Source: Candidatus Odinarchaeota archaeon (GTDB lineage: Archaea; Asgardarchaeota; Baldrarchaeia; Baldrarchaeales; DXJG01). Taken from it: DNA of 13,641 nucleotides. The stretch's first letter is position 1. Each line of letters opens with the position of its first letter. The stretch spans positions 1 through 13,641 of the forward strand of contig JAGGSW010000129.1 of the NCBI GenBank assembly GCA_021158895.1. The letters run 5' to 3'. The position numbers and the translations under genes are program-made. Of the stretch, positions 6,472 through 13,641 are shown piece by piece. Below the pieces are notes generated by a model, which was given only the letters and a program-made list of their open reading frames with translations, ran no database searches and was not told where the DNA came from.

Positions 6472-8328
6472 TTACGCCTTAGAATGCTTAAGATAAATAG
6501 GTTTTATAATTTCCCCATCTAACGTATAGTGTATTCTCCTGAAGAATTCTGCTCTTTTCCCTTCATTCCAGAGATGAACTGGCCTATAGTAGCCTACTAT
6601 TCTACTCCATACTTCAAGGGAGCTTACATGCCCGCACGTTGGACATTTTTCGACAATTCCATGCCATAGTCCACCACAATTTCTACAGGTCGTCACAGTT
6701 GGAGTAATGGTCAAATAAGCTATCTTTGTATTTGTAAGAACACGGCGAACAAAATTTTTAAGAGCCTCTATCTCTGGCTTTTCCCAAAGCCATATATGTG
6801 TTACACAGCCCCCTGTGAAATACGGGTGGAACTCCGCTTCTATCCTTATTCGTTCCTGTAGCGGAATTTCCGCATTATAGGGTACATGAGTGCTGTTTGT
6901 GTAGTAGTAAGCTCCTGGTTCTCCTTGAACACAAATATTTTCTGCACCAAACTCTTTGATGTCCAACATGGCTAAGCGATAACTTGTAGATTCTGCTGGT
7001 GTTTGCTCTAAATTGTATAGAACCCCGTCTTCTTCCTCAAATTCGTGAAGCTTGTCCAATATATGTCTCAATATTTTCTTTGTTAATCTTATACCATCCT
7101 GACTGTAAATTGGAACGTTTGCCAAGTTCATGAGACATTCATGCATGCCTACTATTCCTATGGTGTTGTAGTGGTTGTCATATGTTCCAAGGTATTCTCT
7201 TGTAATCGGAAGATCGAAAAACCTGCTTTCCAAGATTTCGTTGAGAAATCTTCTCTTAGTCATCAGTTGTTGCCTTGCTATTTCAAGGATTTTATCAAGT
7301 CTCACGAAAAAGTCATCCTCATCTTTTGCTAAATATCCTAGTCTCGGCAGGTTGATGGTTACTACTCCTATGCTTCCAGTTTCATCTGGAACTGTCCATA
7401 TTCCACCTGCATGCCTACACAGCCTACCTACATCCGGAAGTAAACGACAACACATAGCAAACCTACTATTCGGATCAATATACCCATTCAAGTAATTTAA
7501 GAAGTAGAAGGAACCACGTAAAGCCGTCAACTCAAATATCTCATAAGTTAAATCTATATCTCCAATATTCCATTTACGTTCACTCCAATCAAAGTTCTTA
7601 TCAACCCCTATTGTAGGTATGGGAAACGTAAACGGTCTATGCCTGCTGTCGCCCTCCTTTAACGTGTCAATTAGCCCGTATGTCGTTATCATCGCTTCTT
7701 CTATGTAATCCTCTAATGTACCATGCTCTTTCCCACCTATTATAGCTGGCCTTTCCTGCTTCCCTCCATTTACACTAAAGTTTAACGTCACATTTACAAA
7801 AGGGCTCTGAGAGCCAAAACGACTCGGGAAATTAAAGTTAAAAACAAGTCTTTGAATATTTTGTTCTACTTCTTTGGGACTCAACTTATCCATATGCACA
7901 AAGGGAGCTAAATATAGGTCAAAATCTCCAAAAGCTTGCGCACCCGCCCATTCTTGCTGGGAAGTACATATGAAATTTATTATATGATCTACAGCTGACG
8001 ACATATGTTTCGCGGGAGATGCACAAATATTTGGAGTTATTAATCCCTTTCTAAAAAGTTTTTCCAAACTCCATCCAGCGCAATAAGCTATGAAACGCGC
8101 AAAAGGTAAGTCGTGGATGTGCAAGTCCCCCCTTAAGTGCGCTTCAACTTGTTCTTTCGGGTAACCTTTTGACGAAAATAGGGCATATCCTTTGAGAACT
8201 TCTTGGGCAACGAATCCAAACAATCCGCTAAATGTTTTAAACGTGTTTGCATTCTCTCTTACAAGCCAAGTCCTTTCAAGTAAGTATGAATCAACAAGAT
8301 CTTCTATATTTATTGACGCTTTCCTCAC
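6472..8328 (-). CDS. nrdD: Anaerobic (class III) ribonucleoside-triphosphate reductase
   Basis: The 618-residue enzyme reduces ribonucleotides to deoxyribonucleotides with a glycyl radical, in the cytoplasm and only without oxygen. The radical site is G579 in RIVGYYRPV near the C-terminus. Just before it C548, C551, C562 and C565 form the structural zinc site. C83 (YCAGWSL) and the C293-C294 pair (RFAMCCRLLPD) are the likely active-site cysteines. The N-terminus goes straight into the core: the roughly 90-residue ATP-cone found in E. coli NrdD is absent, so overall activity is probably not switched by dATP through that domain. The start is GTG at 8328, with SD GGAGAGG (8342-8336) seven bases away; the nearby ATG is out of frame. 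It is followed at once by nrdG. Confidence 0.96.
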   Translation of the reverse strand: MRKASINIEDLVDSYLLERTWLVRENANTFKTFSGLFGFVAQEVLKGYALFSSKGYPKEQVEAHLRGDLHIHDLPFARFIAYCAGWSLEKLFRKGLITPNICASPAKHMSSAVDHIINFICTSQQEWAGAQAFGDFDLYLAPFVHMDKLSPKEVEQNIQRLVFNFNFPSRFGSQSPFVNVTLNFSVNGGKQERPAIIGGKEHGTLEDYIEEAMITTYGLIDTLKEGDSRHRPFTFPIPTIGVDKNFDWSERKWNIGDIDLTYEIFELTALRGSFYFLNYLNGYIDPNSRFAMCCRLLPDVGRLCRHAGGIWTVPDETGSIGVVTINLPRLGYLAKDEDDFFVRLDKILEIARQQLMTKRRFLNEILESRFFDLPITREYLGTYDNHYNTIGIVGMHECLMNLANVPIYSQDGIRLTKKILRHILDKLHEFEEEDGVLYNLEQTPAESTSYRLAMLDIKEFGAENICVQGEPGAYYYTNSTHVPYNAEIPLQERIRIEAEFHPYFTGGCVTHIWLWEKPEIEALKNFVRRVLTNTKIAYLTITPTVTTCRNCGGLWHGIVEKCPTCGHVSSLEVWSRIVGYYRPVHLWNEGKRAEFFRRIHYTLDGEIIKPIYLKHSKA

Positions 8329-8355
8329 AGAGCATCCTCTCCTTCACGACTCATT

Positions 8356-8375
8356 TTATCAAAAAAATTTGATAA
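8356..8375. repeat. Perfect 8-bp hairpin in the nrdD leader
   Basis: TTATCAAA (8356-8363) and TTTGATAA (8368-8375) are exact reverse complements around four bases. In the nrdD mRNA this would be a hairpin between the predicted start of transcription and the SD. Confidence 0.5.
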
Positions 8376-8379
8376 TTTA

Positions 8380-8398
8380 GTATACTTTTCTTGTATAC
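8380..8398. promoter_or_regulatory. Candidate operator at the nrdD transcription start
   Basis: Two copies of the palindrome GTATAC (8380-8385 and 8393-8398) are seven bases apart. They cover the position where transcription is expected to start, about 26 bases after the TATA box. A repressor bound here would block nrdDG expression. No regulator is encoded next to it. Confidence 0.4.
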
Positions 8399-8415
8399 CT
8401 TAGATGATTGTAAGA

Positions 8416-8429
8416 CTTAAAAACCTTTC
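8416..8429 (-). promoter_or_regulatory. BRE and TATA box of nrdDG
   Basis: The minus strand reads GAAAGG followed by TTTTTAAG, a good purine-rich BRE plus TATA arrangement, about 90 bases before the GTG start. Confidence 0.55.
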
Positions 8430-8483
8430 TACCTGCTTTAATCTTCCACTTATGCACAGTATATAGAAAATGCGCAGACTATT

Positions 8484-9152
8484 TTATTTGCTCTCTAAAA
8501 GTTCCTCAAGTTCCTTTCGCAAATCTCCGAATTTTGATAAGTCTCCATTCCAGTTCTCTAAAATATCTTCATAACGCGTCTCAATCTTTTTTATGGCTTT
8601 TGCTATTTTATTTCTCATTTCTTCGGTTAATAAAGTTGTAAATACAGCCATTATAATTTTTTTCCCTCTTTCAAATATAATTTCTCCATCACCATAGTCT
8701 ATTCTCTTTAAACCACTTTTAGTCTGTGTTATTTCTCTTATTAATGTTGAAATTCCCACTAGAGCTCCTGAAACAAGCAGTGGATCAGATGGCATATTAT
8801 CAAGAATGTGAAAATAAATCGGGGTTCCATCTTCATATATTAAATACACACTTCTAATTTTTGGTTCACAAAATGTGGTTATGGCTTTCCTTGCTCGTTT
8901 TTCTCGTAAAGACGTCTTAAGAACTGTAGTATCTTTTAGTATTCTTACCCAAGTTAGCACCTTTTCCGCCCTATCACATAATTGTTCTTTTAATTTTTCA
9001 TTGATGTCTTCTCTCTTAGCTATATTTGTAAGAATTTCTGCAGCTTCTAAAGCTTCTCTGGCAGCTTTTCTATATTCCTTTTGTCTCTCTAATCTTTTTG
9101 CTTCTCTTATTTTATGTTTAACTTTTAAAAGTTCTTCCTTTATGGATTGCAT
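8484..9152 (-). CDS. MIT-like helical domain fused to a longin/roadblock-like domain
   Basis: I recognise no named gene. Residues 3-73 form a strongly helical region whose spacing (EAKRLERQKEYRKAAREAL, then a third helix with RAEKVL) resembles an MIT or TPR-like three-helix unit. Residues 98-200 look like a small alpha/beta sensor fold of the roadblock/longin type: SVYLIYEDGTPIYFHI, a helix, IDYGDGEIIFERGKKIIMAVF, and a closing helix. The rest is a charged tail. In archaea MIT domains connect to ESCRT-type CdvC, and roadblock/longin folds act as scaffolds for small GTPases; whether that applies here is open. No membrane segment or catalytic motif is seen. The ATG follows the stop of the HPF-like gene by one base, so the two are translationally coupled. 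Confidence 0.75.
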   Translation of the reverse strand: MQSIKEELLKVKHKIREAKRLERQKEYRKAAREALEAAEILTNIAKREDINEKLKEQLCDRAEKVLTWVRILKDTTVLKTSLREKRARKAITTFCEPKIRSVYLIYEDGTPIYFHILDNMPSDPLLVSGALVGISTLIREITQTKSGLKRIDYGDGEIIFERGKKIIMAVFTTLLTEEMRNKIAKAIKKIETRYEDILENWNGDLSKFGDLRKELEELLESK

Positions 9153-9153
9153 T

Positions 9154-9483
9154 TTATTTTCTTTTCTCCTCTCTTCTACTTTTGAACTTTCTAATCGAAC
9201 TTTCCAATCTAACTAGTGCTTGCATAAGTGCAGTTCTTGCATCCCACGCCTTTGAGGAACTCTCGAAGGTTTTGCCTGGTATCGATAACTGTGTTTGAAT
9301 AGAGTACAAAGTTGGCCCCTCACTTTTTTGATGAAGGACCTGTACACTTATTTTTAGGTAGTTAATCTTATCAAGTAGTTTGTTGTACTTTTCTGCTCGT
9401 CTGGCAATAAGATCATTTACCTCAATCTTTTCCTCGTCCGTAAGAAACTCGAGACCTTTAACCTGTACTATATACTTATACAA
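9154..9483 (-). CDS. HPF/RaiA-like ribosome-associated protein (tentative)
   Basis: The 109-residue protein has the order of elements of the HPF/RaiA (ribosome hibernation, S30AE) family: an N-terminal strand, a helix with EKYNKLLDKI, strands ending in LSIPGKTFESSSKAWD, and a final helix LVRLESSIRKFKSRREE with the family's LE-x(3)-RK ending and basic tail. Such proteins bind the small ribosomal subunit and silence or protect it in slow growth. In archaea they are less well studied, and similarity here is pattern-level only. The start is TTG at 9483 with a GGGGTG SD eight bases upstream. A TATA-like AAATTTTAA lies about 60 bases before the start, so it may have its own promoter after the FlaJ-like gene. 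Confidence 0.6.
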   Translation of the reverse strand: MYKYIVQVKGLEFLTDEEKIEVNDLIARRAEKYNKLLDKINYLKISVQVLHQKSEGPTLYSIQTQLSIPGKTFESSSKAWDARTALMQALVRLESSIRKFKSRREEKRK

Positions 9484-9537
9484 ATTAACAACACCCCAAC
9501 TACTAATACTGTATCTTTATTACCCATATCTTTACCG

Positions 9538-9546
9538 TTAAAATTT
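9538..9546 (-). promoter_or_regulatory. TATA-like element before the HPF-like gene
   Basis: The minus strand reads AAATTTTAA. Expected transcription start near 9516 would give a leader of about 33 bases containing the GGGGTG SD (9497-9492). Confidence 0.35.
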
Positions 9547-9560
9547 GATGTTATGATAGT

Positions 9561-11039
9561 TCATATCAAATGTTGAAGTAAGGAAATTACGCTATATGCG
9601 AAGAGAAAAGCTAAAACCGCCATCATCACCTGCAACTTTATATTTTTATCGACAGTTACCTTACAGTTTGTAAACGTCATAATAATGACAGCCATTAGTA
9701 AGAGCACCGCAATTGATAGGTTGTCTATCGGGGAAGTTGAAAGCTTACCAAAAACAAATGCTGAGGAGTAAATTACTATCGGAATTAATGACGCTACGAA
9801 ACCTAGCAGTAAAGCTGAAGCTAAGGTAATTATCTTTGCCTTTAACCGCTGTGCATTTATTAGAGTTTCTCTCTTTCTCTCAAGCACTGCTTTTTCTCTT
9901 AATTTTGCTGCAATCCTAAAAACTTTCTCCCCTGCATCTTTTGAACTCTTCTCTATCATTTTATTAACGGTTTTTAGTGAAATTATAGCAAAGGGATGCT
10001 TAAAGCCCGTCACAAGGTCTTCCCATGCAACCCTTAATGAGACTAAGTCAGAATAAATTCTCTTAATGATTCTCTTTAATTTTTCTTTTGTTTTCTCCGA
10101 GACGACTTCAACAGTTTTTGTTAAAGCCTTCTCCGGGGAGTAACCAAGTCTAAGGAACTTACCATAAACTTCTAAAAGTTCGGCACATTCTTCTAGCTCA
10201 CTTAACTTATTTCCTGCCATAATTGTTTCTTCTAATATGGATATTCGGTAATCTTTGCTTGAAAATACGTGAAAAAGCAGTTGGATTAATGGAACAGTAA
10301 AAATAAGCCAGGAATAATCCCAAAATACATAAATCATAGTTAATAAGAGTGGCAAAAAAGTAGAAATAATTATAGTCAATAGAATTTTTACTTCTATTTC
10401 TCTATTTGTTTTTTCATAATCATTTTCTGCTTCCTGAAAGTATTTTCCGATATCGGTTGCTTTTTTGTCGGCGTTTAGGATGGTTAACAGAGCGGTTCTA
10501 AGATCATTTGAAGGCTGTATAGACGCATAATGCAATAATTGTTTTTCCGGTTTTTGCCCTAAAGAAATTTTATCCAAAATTTCTTTGAAATTCTGAGAGA
10601 TTATCGGGTATTTTGAACGAGAAATATTTTGAATAGCTTCGAATACTGAACCTACCTCTAGATTTAGTGAAAATTCGTAAAATACGAGGGGAGCTAAACT
10701 AGCTAGAATACTTCTTTCAAGTTCATATGTTGAAGTGATAGAGTTCTTAACCAAAACAAATACAATACAAAATACAATAATGGAAAGTACGGTTGCCAGC
10801 AAAAGATTCTTCTTTACCAAGAGTAAAAAGGAAATAATCCCAAAAGGCAAACCAAATATCAGGGCAGTAGCTATTAAAGCTTCTAAAGAAAAGCCAAAAC
10901 GCATTTTTAAATATTTTGATAACTTTTCATCGTGGTTTCCAAATAACTTCCTTTCAATTTCCAATAGAAAGCTAAGTTTCTCAACCTTTGTTGCAATGTA
11001 CTTAATTAAACTCTTCACTTTTCTCATCTCTTGACACAC
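9561..11039 (-). CDS. FlaJ/TadC-like type IV pilus platform protein (two T2SSF domains)
   Basis: This 492-residue polytopic membrane protein has about seven hydrophobic segments (51-75, 80-98, 217-237, 243-260, 403-429, 439-457, 468-488). Two cytoplasmic helical regions precede the inner ones: 112-210 (LAPLVFYEFSLNLEVGSVFEA) and 288-400 (LEVYGKFLRLGYSPEKAL). That duplicated arrangement is typical of archaeal FlaJ/ArlJ and TadC inner-membrane platform proteins, which work with a FlaI/TadA-type ATPase to assemble pili or secrete proteins. No such ATPase or class III prepilin is in the window. The frame begins with GTG at 11039, which overlaps the upstream stop by one base (TAGTG); an ATG four codons later is an equal candidate and neither has a clear SD. 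Overlap with the Ig-repeat gene suggests co-translation and a shared function at the surface. Confidence 0.85.
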   Translation of the reverse strand: MCQEMRKVKSLIKYIATKVEKLSFLLEIERKLFGNHDEKLSKYLKMRFGFSLEALIATALIFGLPFGIISFLLLVKKNLLLATVLSIIVFCIVFVLVKNSITSTYELERSILASLAPLVFYEFSLNLEVGSVFEAIQNISRSKYPIISQNFKEILDKISLGQKPEKQLLHYASIQPSNDLRTALLTILNADKKATDIGKYFQEAENDYEKTNREIEVKILLTIIISTFLPLLLTMIYVFWDYSWLIFTVPLIQLLFHVFSSKDYRISILEETIMAGNKLSELEECAELLEVYGKFLRLGYSPEKALTKTVEVVSEKTKEKLKRIIKRIYSDLVSLRVAWEDLVTGFKHPFAIISLKTVNKMIEKSSKDAGEKVFRIAAKLREKAVLERKRETLINAQRLKAKIITLASALLLGFVASLIPIVIYSSAFVFGKLSTSPIDNLSIAVLLLMAVIIMTFTNCKVTVDKNIKLQVMMAVLAFLFAYSVISLLQHLI

Positions 11040-13048
11040 TAAATGATTATAGTTTCACTGGAGGATTTCCACCTACGTATCACTATGAAAATTCCTAAAA
11101 GACAAAATGTGCAAAAAAATTTCAAAACATCTTTATTCTCTAGAAAGAAAATGACAGACCTAGGTGTTATTATTTTAATTTGTACAGAATATTCAGATGC
11201 CATGTAAAATTCTGAACCATTATACTTGAGTGAAACAACAATTATCGAAGCATCAGATGGTGCTTCAAATTTAACTAACGCCCTTCCATATTTATTTGTC
11301 TCTAGTATGGCTAACAGAGAGTTGTTAAGATATATTATAACTTTCTCATAACCTATTGACTTTCCCTCTATCGTCTGTAGCTTAATTTCACCCGTTACAA
11401 TTTCACCAGCCTTCACTTGCTTAGACACATTTAAAGTCAACTTGGTAGGTATTTTCTCAACAACGGTGTAAACTATGTATTTTTCAACGCGTAAAAAATA
11501 CTTTTCTAGGTTTCCAAAATACACCACTTTTATTATTAATTGTCCAAAAGCGGCGTTACTCGGAACGGTATATATAAATTTAGCTTTTCCAAACTGATCT
11601 GTAGTCACATTTCCTATGCACATATGATTTATAACATCATATATACACACAAATTGATTTTGAAGCGGGCGGCTTTCTAACGAGCTAAGATGGATCAATA
11701 CGGAGATTTGCATATTTCTTGTAACTAATGTAATGTTATTTTCCTTCTCGATAATGAGGAGTGGACGTTCAAAAACTATTAATGGAATTCTGAGCATAGT
11801 TGGGTTGTAGAATTCATCACCTGAAAAAACAACCGTAATGTTTTTACATCCTCTCTTCTGGTACACAAACCATTGTATAGTGGCATGACCATTTTCATCC
11901 GTAAGAACAGTTGTCAATAAATTATTTTGGTCATCGAAAACTGTTAGTTTCTTAGATGGTATGGGCTGATCGTAATCATCAACTAGAGTTACGTTTACTC
12001 TAGCAATTTGACCGTAAATCACGGTAGCATTCTTAAGATTAAAACAAATAGTTGCATTACTTTTCACTATAAGTGTAACATTTTCTTCGACATATTCATA
12101 TCTTGGTGACCCAATAAATAAAACAGTGTACACATATTTTCCTGGCTTTATGGAATTCGCTACATGAAAAGTGGCTTCAAAAAATCCTGATGTATTTGTC
12201 CAGGTTAGTGAAATATTCCTCTCTCCAGCTTTGACATATATTGCAGCATTTATTAAAGGATTTTCTTCTTCATCAACTAATTTTCCTAGTATTGTTACGC
12301 TTTGGTTCCTGTAAACTGTATTGGGCTCTACCCTTAAAATGGTCATATCAGTCCTTATCTTCTTGATATAAAGTGTTATGGAACACTCGCTTTTTTCATA
12401 ATATTGATAGGGACTAGCTTGTATGAGCAATTTAATTTGATTTGTAGATATTTTTTCGGGAAGTTGATACTTAAGTACTGTTTCTCCGTTTTCATTAGTG
12501 TATTCTTGGTCAACTATTTTGCCCCTCTCCTCTATCAATGAGACATTAATTACTCCAACAGGCTGCCCAATATCATCAACAACTGTAACATTGACAATAA
12601 CTTCGTCTCCTGGAGCTACTACGTAATCATTAGGATCCAGCGTTGCATCAGCGACTATTGCTGAAATATAAGTTTTTGATTTTAACACTAATTGAAAAAC
12701 CTGGTAAGAAGGCTTTAAATTCTTTTCTGGGTCTCCTTGGAATGTCGCATTTAATGTAATTGGACCTAGAGTATAGTTTTTAGGTATTGACCATAATATT
12801 TTCGCGTTTCCATTCTCATCCGTTACGGCGTACCCTAAATATATATCGTGAGTTTCATCGTAGAAATATATTGTTTCATTTGGAACGGGGTTTCCTAAAT
12901 CATCGTTTAAAACTGCAGAAAGTATAATTGTTTGCCCTCTATAAGCAGTCGTTATTTCCTGTCCATGAACTTCAGATGTAGAGAGCAAATTAATGCAAAT
13001 AAACATAACTAGAATAGCTAAGGAACCAATAATAAGGGTCTTTTTCAT
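11039..13048 (-). CDS. Secreted, membrane-anchored protein with six Ig-like repeats
   Basis: The 669-residue protein has a signal peptide (KK, hydrophobic 5-22, likely cleaved near 30), six tandem Ig-like domains (about 31-124, 125-229, 233-329, 331-427, 429-530, 535-627), a membrane segment at 641-657 and a short basic cytoplasmic tail. Each domain repeats the same two marks: an acidic turn followed by x-P, as in NDDLGNPV, VDDIGQPV and VDDYDQPI, and later a T-[DN]-x-x-G turn, as in TDENGNA, TNENGET, TNTSGFF, TDENGHA, TDQFGKA and TNKYGRA. This resembles Big-type adhesin or invasin repeats. Many N-x-S/T sequons suggest heavy N-glycosylation outside the cell. It is probably an adhesin, an S-layer-associated stalk or a component of the surface structure served by the downstream FlaJ-like protein. 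No enzymatic domain is visible. The ATG at 13048 has only a weak SD. Confidence 0.88.
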   Translation of the reverse strand: MKKTLIIGSLAILVMFICINLLSTSEVHGQEITTAYRGQTIILSAVLNDDLGNPVPNETIYFYDETHDIYLGYAVTDENGNAKILWSIPKNYTLGPITLNATFQGDPEKNLKPSYQVFQLVLKSKTYISAIVADATLDPNDYVVAPGDEVIVNVTVVDDIGQPVGVINVSLIEERGKIVDQEYTNENGETVLKYQLPEKISTNQIKLLIQASPYQYYEKSECSITLYIKKIRTDMTILRVEPNTVYRNQSVTILGKLVDEEENPLINAAIYVKAGERNISLTWTNTSGFFEATFHVANSIKPGKYVYTVLFIGSPRYEYVEENVTLIVKSNATICFNLKNATVIYGQIARVNVTLVDDYDQPIPSKKLTVFDDQNNLLTTVLTDENGHATIQWFVYQKRGCKNITVVFSGDEFYNPTMLRIPLIVFERPLLIIEKENNITLVTRNMQISVLIHLSSLESRPLQNQFVCIYDVINHMCIGNVTTDQFGKAKFIYTVPSNAAFGQLIIKVVYFGNLEKYFLRVEKYIVYTVVEKIPTKLTLNVSKQVKAGEIVTGEIKLQTIEGKSIGYEKVIIYLNNSLLAILETNKYGRALVKFEAPSDASIIVVSLKYNGSEFYMASEYSVQIKIITPRSVIFFLENKDVLKFFCTFCLLGIFIVIRRWKSSSETIII

Positions 13049-13076
13049 TTTTACCCATTTTTATTAATTTTATCCT

Positions 13077-13086
13077 AAAATTTAAA
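13077..13086 (-). promoter_or_regulatory. TATA box of the Ig-repeat/FlaJ-like unit
   Basis: The minus strand reads TTTAAATTTT, centred about 33 bases before the ATG at 13048, implying a very short leader. This agrees with the weak SD. Confidence 0.45.
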
Positions 13087-13097
13087 CTCCAATGTAG

Positions 13098-13129
13098 TAT
13101 GTGTCAACTTACACACATTTTAGACACAT
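13098..13129. repeat. TGTGT/ACACA inverted repeats in the divergent promoter region
   Basis: ATGTGTC (13099-13105) and GACACAT (13123-13129) are exact reverse complements; between them ACACACAT (13111-13118) gives a third half-site. The cluster lies between the promoters of two divergent membrane-protein genes, as expected for a shared operator. Confidence 0.45.
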
Positions 13130-13187
13130 TTATCTATACAAAGCTATATGATGTTAACAACACTGACAACCTTAAGAGGGGTGCAAA

Positions 13188-13466
13188 TTGAATCTTTCTA
13201 CTGTAAAGATTACTAAATTGCTGCACGTAACTTCAATAGCGTTTCTTGCGATTTTTATTTCAAGTGCCATATATATCGTGTTTAAAGGGCTTGATTCTCT
13301 CTCGTCCGCAACGTTTCTCATATTTATTTACCTCTTTGGCATAACCTTAGGTACTGCTGGAAAAGTTAAAGAACAACAGGAAAATATAGACAAAATATTA
13401 TTAGAATGGTTTATTGCCTGCATGGTCGGAATTATTCTCCTCGTAATGGTTCTTCTTTTTTCGTAA
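13188..13466 (+). CDS. Small membrane protein with three predicted helices, unknown function
   Basis: The 92-residue protein is almost entirely hydrophobic, with helices at about 11-32, 39-58 and 73-91 and one charged loop (59-70, KVKEQQENIDKI). I recognise no family. The start is TTG at 13188: an in-frame TAA lies just upstream at 13173, no ATG occurs before residue 79, and an SD-like GAGGGGTG (13176-13183) precedes it by four bases. A TATA-like TTATCTATA at about 13129-13137 lies upstream. It is divergent from the Ig-repeat gene and shares the repeat-bearing 139-base control region with it, so the two may be co-regulated. It could be a small accessory subunit of the surface system, but that is context only. 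Confidence 0.65.
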   Translation: MNLSTVKITKLLHVTSIAFLAIFISSAIYIVFKGLDSLSSATFLIFIYLFGITLGTAGKVKEQQENIDKILLEWFIACMVGIILLVMVLLFS

Positions 13467-13583
13467 AATCACAGCATGGCTAACAGTAAACTTAAAATTA
13501 ATAAAAACAATTTGAAAAATAAAGACATATCCTGCAATGGGTCATACTATTAACGAAATTTAAATTTACGGGGTGATAATGGA

Positions 13584-13641
13584 ATGGCATCCGAGATCAT
13601 ACGAGGAGTTCCGCCAACTAGAAACTTAGGGTGTGGAAACT
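13584..13641 (+). CDS. Start of an unidentified gene, cut by the right edge
   Basis: An ATG at 13584 opens a frame of 19 codons to the window edge (it begins MASEIIRGVPPTRNLGCGN). It is preceded by a strong SD, GGGGTGAT at 13570-13577, six bases away. An earlier ATG at 13579 uses another frame and stops after 16 codons. The visible part is too short to name. Confidence 0.5.
   Translation, partial: MASEIIRGVPPTRNLGCGN

Noticed and set aside
9468..9527. A 19-codon minus-strand frame (MGNKDTVLVVGVLLICISI) overlapping the HPF-like start
   Set aside because: It has no SD and is very short; a regulatory leader peptide cannot be excluded but nothing supports it.
13579..13629. A 16-codon frame starting at the first ATG after the SD near the right edge
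   Set aside because: The next ATG, at 13584, keeps a good SD spacing and stays open to the edge, so it is the better gene start.
1..13641. tRNA, rRNA, CRISPR array or insertion sequence
   Set aside because: I saw no T-loop/anticodon pattern, regularly spaced direct repeats, transposase motif or terminal inverted repeats by eye; a tRNAscan or CRISPR search was not possible.

Overview
The window reads as an AT-rich archaeal chromosome segment from an anaerobe, probably of the TACK group. The A-type (not F-type) ATP synthase subunit B, archaeal TATA elements, Shine-Dalgarno (SD) sites of GAGGTG type, a FlaJ/TadC-like membrane protein and an MIT-like protein point to Archaea. The oxygen-sensitive class III ribonucleotide reductase points to anaerobic life. 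TTG and GTG starts are common. I saw no tRNA, rRNA, CRISPR array, integrase or insertion sequence.

Left part (1-3499, minus strand): a two-gene unit. A very small two-helix membrane protein with the layout of a VirB2-type conjugative pilin is followed by a very large membrane-anchored HerA/VirB4-type ATPase that runs off the left edge. This pairing resembles the crenarchaeal Ced/Ted DNA-exchange apparatus, which is related to bacterial type IV secretion. It is the most interesting item here. No CedA/VirB6-like channel protein is visible in the window.

Middle part (3556-8483): a short plus-strand open frame that may be a decayed gene; a lone A-type ATP synthase subunit B gene without its usual neighbour subunit A; a 320-base non-coding gap; then an nrdD-nrdG pair (anaerobic ribonucleotide reductase and its radical-SAM activase) behind a promoter that carries two perfect inverted repeats.

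Right part (8484-13048, minus strand): a head-to-tail run of four genes. First comes a secreted, C-terminally anchored protein with six Ig-like repeats, then a FlaJ/TadC-like protein (two T2SSF domains) that overlaps it. A short gap follows, then an HPF/RaiA-like protein and an MIT-like plus longin/roadblock-like protein. The first two probably build or decorate a cell-surface structure. Divergent from them is a small three-helix membrane protein (13188-13466). The window closes with the first 19 codons of an unidentified gene.

Functional names come from motifs and family memory, not from database searches.
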